Below are positions 43,201 through 55,200 of a DNA stretch of 64,000 nt, piece after piece. Below the pieces are notes generated by a model. The model searched no databases, was not told where the DNA came from, and saw only the letters and a list, made by a program, of their open reading frames with translations. The position numbers and the translations under genes were made by a program. Source of the DNA: Corbicula japonica (Eukaryota > Mollusca > Bivalvia > Venerida > Cyrenidae); the NCBI GenBank assembly GCA_038501625.1, contig JAZAYU010000010.1, positions 2,440,912-2,504,911 on the forward strand. Direction: 5' to 3'. Numbering within the stretch: the first letter of the stretch is position 1; each line of letters opens with the position of its first letter.

Positions 43201-46200
43201 GGATTGTAATGGAGTTCTTTCTATGAAACTGCTGTTCTGGCTGCTGCTTTCTCTTGGTGTTTCATGACCGTGACCCTGTCCAGAAAACGGGTACTGTTGC
43301 ATATCCGGTGGTGATACAGCTCCTGGGCTGTCGATGGTATCATTCCAACTCATAATTGGAGATTTAGGGATCAACTTTGGCACATGTCCTGACCTGTAAT
43401 GAAAAGACAGTGAAAACCAACTTCAGAGTAAGAGTGTAAAAAAAGACTGGTGACTAGCTTACTAGCTTTGTATAATGTTATCAATACCAAACTATTGAAC
43501 AATTATTACTGATGTCAGGGACAGTCAGGGTTATGTGCTCTTGGACTTGGTTTGTGCAGGTAAAAACAGACACATCTGTACAAGAGTCTTCATATTGACC
43601 GAGTTACCATGCCTTTAATTACAGATCACTAATTATGAGTAAATGAATACTATTTATAAAGTAAATAGCAAATACAAACAACAAGTGTGGCACGTTGTTG
43701 CTATTTATCTATAGGATTACGTCTTGTTTCCATGGATTCACTTCGATTTGTGCGCATTAAATTACACAGTTTTCAAATAAACAAGAAATTTGTGGGTATC
43801 TAAATTCAAGGTCTTAAATCATTTTTATATCTTACTTGGTTATTAAGTTTTAAAATATGTGGATGCACAAAAACCATTAACGTTAGAACCCCAAAATAAA
43901 ATAATGATTGAATTTCAGTGTCCCCAACAATTGGAAACTTACCTTGGAGCTTTCTCTACTAGTGTACAAATAGGAACTTACCAATGAGCTCTCTTTCTGT
44001 ACAAGTGAAACAATTGAAACTTACCCTGGCGCCCTCTGTACCAGTGAAGCCATTTTCAAGGCCTCTACCCATCTTTCCATGTCCACTTGATTTTCTGCCG
44101 CAAAATAGAATGTCTTCATGTTTTCATGTTCTGCTTTGAATGCATACTTCTTATTTACATCATGTTGCCGACATGGATTTATAGCATAGCTTGGAAGAAG
44201 AATAGAACCTGCAAAAATATAAAGCATGTTTAGAAGTGTATCACAGTGTCTTGTAACCAGTCTTCTTCAATTACTATCATGGTTTGGCAACCAGTCTAAC
44301 TCCTTCACTTAATATCATGGACTGGCAACCAATCTAACGCCTTCACTAAATATCATGGACTGGCAACCAGTCTAACTCCTTCACTAAATATCATGGACTG
44401 GCAACCAGTCTAACTCCTTCACTAATATCATGGATTGGCAACCAGTCTTACTCATTCACTTAATATCATGGTGTGTAACCAGTCAAACTGCTTTAATTAA
44501 TATCATGGTCTTGTATCCAGTCAAACTTAATTCATTAATACCATAGACTGGCAACCAGTATTACTCCTCTGAAAATATTAATTTTAAAATATGACAACTG
44601 TCTGCTTGTTCTAGAAACAAGTCTTCTTTGTAAATTCTGTGTGACTTTACAGTCTTTTATTGAAATGCCAAAAGAATAAAAGCATGCACAGAGTTAATAA
44701 GAAAAAAAACATTTCTAAGATTTATATCTACTTGCTACAAAACAACTTCTCTTGGAAAATCCATTTACTTATTATTTCTATCAGTGCTGGGAAATCTAAA
44801 ATGGCATAGGAAACGAAGAAGGTATTTGTTGATTTTCACTGAACTTTTCTCTCTATAGATAAAACTTTCACACAAGGGGGACTGGTGTAAATCCAGATCA
44901 GTCAGCACATCCATGCTATCTGATTAGGATCTACACTGTTCACTTTTAGATTCATTAAACAGTGTAGATTAGGATCAGACAGCACAGGTTCCAGCTGATC
45001 TGGTCTACACTTTTTAGCCATATACAAAGGCATATCTTTGCAGTAAAATGTTCACAGAAATGCCATTACTCTGAAGCCTTCAAATGTTTTTATTTAACCT
45101 CCCATTCTAATAAGGCATACTTATAGAAGTAAGAATAAAACTTCTTATGAACTTGTAAAGAAAATTGCATTTTTATGATAAATCAAACAGATGACATAAT
45201 TTGCAACAATTGTAATTTTATGTCCCATTATACAATCCTCAAAAATAATTTAAGAACCATTAATGCATGCCATAAACATCTAATGCATTTCATCGAATGA
45301 CTGGATTTAAAATACTTTAAAACCTAATAATTTTGTTTCATCTTTGATTCAAAATGTTCTACATCATGCTCAGAATAAAAAAGGAAAATATGCTTTATCC
45401 CTTTCCTCTATATACACACCTTTATGGCATGGGCGAACAATGTAGATCCAGATCAGCTGGCACATCCATGCCATCTGATCAGGATCTGCACTGTTTGATT
45501 TATGATCCGTTAGGTTATTAATGACCAAAATGTGACCAGTGCAGATCCTGATCAGATTGCACAGATGTGCCAGCTGATCTGAATCTACACTGGTCATACA
45601 CGCTTAAAATGCGTATATATGGAGGAAAGGGTTAAAACAGCAACATGACCATGCTTAAAAGACAAACTTCAAATTGTGGTCTTTAAATTATTTTCAGGAG
45701 TGTATATAACAATATAAGACAGAAAAAGATCTGAAATCAGGGTTGAAGGTTATAAAACTGAGATTGGAAACCAGTCTCAAATCTCAAGCTTCTGATTGGC
45801 TGAAATGTTGATGAGTCGCTATTTCAGCCAATCAGATACTGGAGATTTGAGATTGGTTTCCTTGCTCAGTTTTATAACCTTTGGCACAGCTATCTTACCT
45901 ATACAGTTGTGTTCATTCTCATCTTTGTAAAAGAAAAGTCCAAAATCAGCGAGAACACACCATTTCTTCTTCCACAGCTTCAAACCACCGCTCTCCTGTA
46001 ATCATATTTAACAGATTATTTCATGAGACTTTAATGATATACTACTCAAAATTTGATAAGGATCACTTAAAAGATTGGGTTTATTCCTTACATAAGTATG
46101 GAACGATAAAATATTTGCTGTGGTTCTGAAAATGTGTTTATTTGACATCAGTTTTGTGCCAAAGAGGGAATAAGCCAACAAACTGTTTAAGCGGAAGAGA

Positions 46201-49200
46201 GGTTGAAAATTGGTAGGTACAATAATTCAGGATAAAACGGAAAGCGATCTCTATCAAATTTTGGGTAGTATACTATATACAACTTTCTCAAGTCTTCACT
46301 AATACAGAATACACCTTTCTTAACCCATTCCTGTATAGATACACCTTTATTGCTAGGGCGAACAGTTTAGATCCAGATCAGCCAGCACATCCGTGCCATC
46401 TGATCAGGATCTAAACTGTTCGCTTATTGATTCATTAGGTTATTTCTGACCAACATGCGACCAGTGCAGATCCAGATCAGACGGCACGGATGTGCTGGCT
46501 GATCTGGATCTACACTGGTCGCACATGCGTAAAAATGCGTATATGTCTAGGAAAGGGTTCAAGCTTATTTCACAAGTCTTTAATGATACAACTTTCTTAA
46601 GCCTTTCCACCATAGATACACCTTTATTGTGACGGCCAAGAGTGTAGATCCAGTGCCATCAGATCTGGATCTACAATGTTTGCCTTATGGTCATAAATAA
46701 TGTAATGAATCTAAAAGCAAACTTTAGATCCTGATCAGAAGGCAAGGATGTGCCAGATGATCTAGATTTTACCTGTTGCCCATGCAATTAAAGCCTTATC
46801 TATTGAGAAAAGGGTTAAAGCTAATTTCACAATTCTACAATAAAATACAACTGTTGCAAAGCTAATATCACAAGTCTTCAATAAAATACAACTTTTTCAA
46901 ACCTATTTTCATAAGTCTTCAATAGCACAATATGGGCTGTTTCAAAAACAAGAGGGCCCTTAGGGCCCTGGGTCGCTCACCTGAGTGTTGTAAGGAAAAC
47001 CCATGACCTCTGGGGCGGGGCAAATTTTGACCCCAGGGCCATAATTTGAACAACTTTATTAGAGGTCTATTAAACAATGTTTCATGCAAAATATCTAACT
47101 TTTAGCCAATGCGGTTTTGGAGAAGAAGATTTTTTAAGTTTTTGCTATATTTATAAGGAAAACACATGACCCCTACCGGGCGGGGCCAATTTTGACCCCA
47201 GGGCTATAATTTGAACAATCTTGGTAGAGAAATTTTGACCCCTGGGAAATAATTTGAACAATCTTTGTAGAGTTCTACTAGAGGATGCTAAATGCCAAAT
47301 ATCTAAGCTCTAGGCCTTGTGGTTTCAGACAAGAAGATTTTTAAAGTTTTTCCTATATAAATCTATGTAAAATGAAGTGACCCCTGGGGCGGGGCCAATT
47401 TTGACCCCAGGGAAATAATTTGAACAATCTTTGTAGAGTTCTACTAGAGGGTGCTAAATGCCTAATATCAAAGCTCTAGGCCTTGTGGTTTCAGACAAGA
47501 AGATTTTTTAAGTTTTTCCTATATAAGTCTATGCAAAATGAAGTGACCCCTGGGGCGGGGCCAATTTTGACCCCAGGGAAATAATTTGAACAAACTTTGT
47601 AGAGTTCCACTAGAGGATGCTAAATGACAAATATCTAAGCTCTAGGCCTTGTGGTTTCAGACAAGAAGATTTTTAAAGTTTTTCATATATAAGTCTATGT
47701 AAAATGAAGTGACCCCTGGGGCGGGGCCAATTTTGACCCCAGGGAAATAATTTGAACAATCTTTGTAGAGTTCCACTAGAGGTTGCTAAGTGCCAAATAT
47801 CTAAGCTCTAGGCCTTGTGGTTTCAGACAAGAAGATTTTTAAAGCTTTTCCTATATAAGTCTATGTCAAATGAAGTGACCCCTGGGGCGGGGCCAATTTT
47901 GACCCCAGGGAAATAATTTGAACAATCCTTGTAGAGTTCCACTAGAGGTTGCTAAATGCCAAATATCTAAGCTCTAGGCCTTGTGGTTTCAGACAAGAAG
48001 ATTTTTAAAGCTTTTCCTATATAAGTCTATGTTAAATGAAGTGACCCCTGGGGCAGGGCCAATTTTGACCCCAGGGAAATAATTTGAACATTCCTTGTAG
48101 AGTTCCACTAGAGGTTGCTAAATGCCAAATATCTAAGCTCTAGGCCTTGTGGTTTCAGACAAGAAGATTTTTAAAGTTTTTCCTATATAAGTCTATGCAA
48201 AATGAAGTGACCCCTGGGGCGGGGCCAATTTTGACCCCAGGGAAATAATTTGAACAAACTTTGTAGAGTTCCACTAGAGGATGCTAAATGCCAAATATCT
48301 AAGCTCTAGGCCTTGTGGTTTCAGACAAGAAGATTTATAAAGTTTTTCCTATATAAGTCTATGTAAAATGAAGTGACCCCTGGGGCAGGGCCAATTTTGA
48401 CCCCAGGGCTATAATTTGAACAATCTTGGTAGAGGACCACTAGGTGATGCTACACAACAAATATCAAAGTTCTAGGCCTTACGGTTTCAGAGAAGAAGAT
48501 TTTTTAAAATTTCATGTTCAAAATCTATTTTTATCCTCTGTGACCTAGATAGGCAATGGACCGGAACCATTTGAACAATTTTGGTAAAGCTTCATGCAAG
48601 TAACATTCCTGCCAAGTTTCAGCAAGATTGGCCCAGGAGTTCAGGAGAAGAAGTCGTTTGAAGAAAAAGTTGACGACGCACGGACGCACGCACGCACGGA
48701 CGACGGACATCAGGCGATCACAAAAGCTCACCATGAGCACTTCGTGCTCAGGTGAGCTAAAAATGGCTGGTTTGGGTTTTCCTGTTATAAAAATGTAAAA
48801 GAAACAGTTACTTCCATTTTCCTACTTTGCAAAGGTGTCTCATCATGCCCTTTTAAGATCTGTGAAGTTTCATCAAAACAGCACCATCAGTTAAAATAAT
48901 ATTCTAAAATAATGGGCAAAAATGTCAGGAGTGTGACAAAAAAGCGTGACACTTTTCAAAATCACATTTGTTCAGACCATTATTTTACAAAAAGCTTGAG
49001 TAAAGATAAGTTTTAGTGTTGTTTTAGTAAAATGTGCATTTATAAGGCATCAAATAATGATAAAATTAAGCATATTATACTTAAAGTAATCAAAATTTAT
49101 GCTATTAAGTCAAGCCTGGTAGATTAGAAAATACCTCAAGAAAATGAATACGTCTTTGCTTTATAAATTTATAGAACTGTAAAGATTAATAGTACATAAG

Positions 49201-52200
49201 AAATGTTTTGTGTGTTATTAAGTTTTATGTTTCTAGATGCAATAATTATAATATTATCACCTCTACTGAAATTATATTTGTTTGCAGCTCCCTTTAGAAA
49301 ATGTCAGCTAAATTTGTCAGGAGTGTGACATTATGAACATACTGCAATATTCTGTCAACATATCCTTTACATGAAAACAAGAGCATATTTTTTCCTAGAT
49401 GTCTATGTCATGTTTTGTTATATTGTGACAAAAAGGAATGGCCTTAGTGAAACATTTTTGAGTACACTGCACTTATGTGGTTGTCAGGAGTGTGACACAC
49501 TTTTTTAACAATATGAATTTTTTATCTTTATGCGACACCACACGTTCTAAAGCACTTTTATTTGATGCTTAAACATTTATTTTAACAGAAAAACACATTT
49601 AAATAATAAGAAACAGTAATACTTGTAATTTAAGCACATAAATTAAAATTCTTTGATTTATTTAATATTGGTCAATAAAGCTCCATAAAATTTTTATTCT
49701 GCCACATGAGTATAACTTGATTGATTTTGCTCACTGTAAAGACCGTACAAACATATGGACCAACCAGTTTGGACTTTTTATGAAATTAAATTCTTTACAT
49801 TTTTTTCACTCCACTTGCCATTTTTCAAATGACAATATCTCAGCAACCAGTTGAGTGATTTAAAAATCTTTTCAGTTCTATACTCAGTTTCAATAAACAA
49901 AAAATACAGAATAACAAGTTTGGAATTTTTATGAACTTTAATTTTTCACTATTTTTTCACTTTTCCAGCCATTTTTTTTGAAACAGCCCATATACAACTT
50001 TCTCAAGCTCTATTAACAACTATTTAAAACAAACTACTTTAAAATCACTTTATTTCTAGTAATTTTAATTATTGCCAATTATTCATCTGGCTAATTTCTG
50101 CAATTAAATCCATTAAGGCATTAGCCATGAGAGATGTACATGTACTGCACTGTCATTTTATTTTGATGGGACTATTTGTCACAAGTGACCCTTTCATACA
50201 AGTACAAGTGCTTTATTTTATTATAAGAATCTACAGGAATGTTTAACTATTAACAAATGCATAAAATCTTCTAAAAAGGGAAGTCAATGATAACTCTATG
50301 AAAGATTTATACTCTTCATTTGTGATATTAAACCTTTCCTTCATAGACACACCTTTATTGTGTGGGTGAACAGTTTAGATCCAGATCAGCCGGTGCCGTC
50401 TGATCAGGATCTGCACTGCTCACTGTTTTATTTGTTAGGTTATTTCTGACCAAAATGCGACCAGTACAGATCCTGATCAGATGGCACGGATGTGCCGGCA
50501 TATCTGGATCTACACTGGTCGCACAAGCATAATTTAAATGCGTATTTATGGAGGAAAGGATTAACTATTTTCAAATGCATAAAATCTTCTAAAAAGGGAA
50601 GTCAATCATAACTCTATGAAAAATTGGTACTCTTTAAAAGAGTTAACATTTGTAATATTTTAGCTCTTTACTCCATGGATTAGGGAATTATCCCATGTGC
50701 AACCTGTGCAGATCAAGATCAGAGAGTACACTCTAGTCAGTCTGATCTAGAAATTCACTGTTCCACTGATGGTCAGAAATTTTTTAATACATCTGAAAGT
50801 GACTGGTGTAGATCATGATCAGAATGCATACAAATAAAATGATCAAATTGAACAGATGTACAGACTGACCTGGATCTACAATTGTCAAACATGGGATATA
50901 AGCCATATCGATGGAGAAATTGGTAAATTTTCAAAAATAATTTCAACTGCATGTACTCCTTTGCACCAAATACACCAATATTAATCCTGCACAAAATTAA
51001 GTGAATCTTCCATACTTCATGTGTATTTATTACTTTGAAAAACAATCATTTTCACCTTTTTTGCAATAATAACTTGTTCATGTTAAGTAAAATAATATCA
51101 CAGTACTAAGTCGGTAAAAGAAAATTTACATATCATAAAATTTTACAAAACAGTGACTTTCTAATTAAATCTGAAGAGGTATGCCTACACCCACATTAAG
51201 ACTGAAATTTCCTGTTATAAACTTATTTTCATAATCTGCACAAAACTGCATGACATTTAATAAATTTGATAATTCCTTAGTTGAAATGCAACACTATTTC
51301 GGTGTTTTACAAATGATGCATTATGTCTTATATAACTTATTTTACGCAAGACCCAGTGACCTGCAAGGATAGATGAATTGTCTCAGTTTTCTGTTAACAC
51401 CTTAAAATTCATCACCTTATTGTAAAAATGGTTCAAGTACCATTAAAATATGAAGGAGATATACCATTATTGCACTAAGGAGGAATGTAGATATTAATGG
51501 TGTTTGGTCATGTATCCAAATGAAAATGTTTGATCTCAAATATCTAAATTTTTAATTCTAAACTGTAAAAGACTTGTAGAAAAAGTAACTGTGATCAGGG
51601 GTTCCATTTGACCTGGGAGATGACCCTTTGATTCTTGACATTTCTAAAAAGCATCATTTTGACCTCAGTAATTTTAGCAGAAGGGTCATTTTTTCCCATA
51701 ATTAGGAATATTGTGGCTAATAATTCAAAATGGCAGAATCCCCTAAAAAAATAGTCAAAATGACCCCTCAAATTCAGCAGCTAGTGTGAATCAACAACTG
51801 ATGTTATATTCTTTAACATGCAAGGTACGAATGAGTATATTTCAAGCCAGTCATAAAAGCATAAATGCCCTCACAACAGGTCCTCAAATGTACAGTCAAG
51901 TCTACATTTTCAGCGAAATTCTCTTCTGTTTAGTCATTTAACCCTTTCCTCCATATATACGCATTTTTATGAAAGGTGCGACCAGTTTAGATCAAGATGT
52001 GCCGGCTGATCTGGATCTACATTGGCCGCACATGCTTAAACATGCGTATATATGGAGGAAAAGGGTTAAAGCACTCATGTGGAATACAAATGGGCACAGG
52101 TAAACCATGACAAAATAAGAAATAATAATGATTTACAGCGTTAGTCGTTGGCTAAACAAACAATTTTTTGTATATTCTAAAGCAACCATGCCTATACATA

Positions 52201-55200
52201 GATTACTTTTCGTTATTAAAAATCAATGTTGGTGTTTTCTTTTCTCATTTGTAATATCATTAATAGCATGGCATAACCCATTTCAACCGATTACACCTTG
52301 GGATATAGCTTTTATCCAATGGGGAAATCTTTGTTGACCTAGATCAGAGTGCATATCCATGCCATCTGACATCCGTGCCATCTCATTATAAGACATTCTA
52401 TACTGTTTGCTTTAAAATTCATTTATTACTTCTGATCAAGAAGCAAACAGTGTTAAGTCCAGATCACATGGCATGGATGTACTTGGATGTACTGACCACT
52501 GGATCTGCAGTGGTAGCTCATGAGATAAAACTGAGAATGGAGACCAATCTCAGATCTCAGCAATCTGATTGGTTAAAACTGAGCACAGTCTCAGACCTGA
52601 CCAATCAGAAGCTTAATATCAAGACTGGTTCCCATGCTCAGTTTTATAACCTTGAAACCAGACTATTACATAAATTCTTTTGGATAATGGTTAAAATTTA
52701 AATACCGTATAGCGGGTTATTTCTGCGGTCATAAATTTCTGCGTTTTGTCCTAAAAAATGGATGCAAAAATTTCTGCGTTTTTTATTTCTGCGTTTTCGG
52801 TTCCCATGAAGGATACATTTCTGCGGTTCATATTGGGTAAGGTGTCGTAAGAATAACACGATTATGATATACGCATACTATTTGTTTTTCACAGATATTT
52901 TATTCATGAGTAATACCTGCTACTCAATTTATTTAATAAAAAAAAACAACAAAGATATTAATCATCGATGAATAACAACTCTCAAACAACTATTCAATTG
53001 AATAGAATGTTTGAGCAAATGTCGCGTTTATAGTATGCCTATATGATAACAATGTGCGGTAATTGATCGTAATTATTTTACCCTGTCTGTATTAAAAAAA
53101 CGGATTATCTCGGACATGGCCACTCCGACGATTTTCGCTTGAAAATGAGATAATATTTTGTGATTTAAATTCCTGCTGGTTTTTTATTTATGCTGGATAT
53201 ATTTCTGCGATTTCATCCAAAGACCGCAGAAACGCAGAAATTTGACACCGCAGAAATTACCCGCTATACGGTATTTTGTATTTTATTGAAGGGTTTTGAT
53301 TTTATTTCAAGTGCAAGTTCAAAGTATGTTTGAATGTGTAATTTTCTCAAGTATCCATGATTTATAAAGATAGAATTTCAATTAACACTTTAAATTTCAA
53401 ATTTAGTACTAATTTATGTAAGGCCAGGAAGCTTCTGAAATGGGCACTTCACCAGTTCACAATTGCAGTTTTCAACTTCACTTCAAATAGCTCATTCATA
53501 CTTCTTCATCATTTCACTCTCCTTATTTGCATGCAAGACTTTGGAAACAACACTGAAGTAAAGAAGGAGTTACAACAGTGATGCATGCAACCCTCAATAT
53601 CTACAACCTTTACTGCATGGGCATTATTTTAACATTGCAGAACTGGATCTACACTTTTATGCTTTTTTGTTTCATTAGGTTATTTCTGACCAAAAAGTGA
53701 ACAGTGTAGATCCTGATCTGGAAGCACAGATGTCGTTAATCTGGATCTACACTGTTTGCACGAGACAAAACCAGTATATATGGAGTTAATGATTAACAGT
53801 TCTGATTTATGTTAGGTAATTCTACATAAGCTAACACAGTAAGAGTATACCAAGATGAGACTATGCTAAACCATACCCAACCATGCTCAGCTGAAAATGT
53901 GTCGAACATTGTGACTACCACTTGTTATTCCTTTCCTCCATAGATACAAGTTTATTGCAAGGGCGAATAGTTTAGATCCAGATCATCTGTACTGTCTGAT
54001 CAGGATCTAAACTGTTCGCTTTTGGTTTCGTTAGGTTATTTCTGACCAAAATGAGACCAGTGCAGATGTGCCGGCTGATCTGGATCTACACTGGTCGCAC
54101 ATGCGTAAGAATGCATATTTATGGAGGAAAGGGTTAAGTGTATACATGCTATTGGTACCAAGATGCATTTCTATTGTTTTGAGAAAACGGACCTGTTTTT
54201 GTAACCATCCTCGCAAGATGACTTTAGAGTTCTCTTCCCTGGAAGCAGAAGGGGCCTTCATGTGCCGTGACTTTCCACTTTTACGATGTTGACTGCCCTT
54301 GGTTAGGGGACTCTGGGGTGGGGTTCTCTCTGGTGCCTCCATCACTGACTGCCCTGTCACTGGATGCTCAAACGTGGTTATTCGACGATTGTGACTGAAA
54401 ATTACAAGTTTGTTATTTTTTTTAACAGAATAACTCAAATCACATTGCCTTTTTTAAAGCTCAGGTTTTTCAGCAACAGTAAATCCTGCATATAATAAAT
54501 GTCACCTTAGTGCAATAACCGTATAACTCCTTCTTATTTTAGTAGTATTAAAACTGATTTTGTGCTAAGGTGACGAATTACACGCTTCTAGGGCCTAAGG
54601 TCATAAGGCTATGCAAGCCATTTTGATAATTTGAACAGTGTACTGTGGTATAATTTAATTTCTCAAGGATGAAGTTTTGCGCAGATGCCACAAATTATGT
54701 TTTTGCAAGGTAATACATTTTTGTTTCTTTATTTTTCCAATTGGATAAGCCGATAATTGGAAAATATTTCTCTTGGTTTTAATTTTCCTGCATTTTCATA
54801 GCTCAAAATATGTGAAAGTTTAACCTGCATGAAATTTAATGATAATAAAGTAAATGCATCAAATAGGAGACTACAATGTCCACTATCCACCTCATAAATT
54901 CTGCGATAACATCCGTAGGGAGAAAAATATAACGTGAAGGACACAGTTTGAACAGTGACTAACCAAACCATTCACATCCAAAGCTAGCTTCTTTTAGAAA
55001 AACCGAGCCCTAAGGGAATATACCATCAATGAAATAGCATTTGATTAAAAGTTCAATAATCGACATAAGTCTTTCTCATTCTGGACCAAAGTCTGAGGTC
55101 AAAAAACCATTAAATCTTATACGTGGACAATATTTGACTTTTATATGCCATGTTATCAGTCATGATTATTGAAATATTCATCCATCAAAACGGTCAAAAT

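Noticed and set aside
46948..48762. CRISPR-like regular array
   Set aside because: Units are contiguous with no unique spacers and the period is 166 bp; eukaryotic tandem repeat element.
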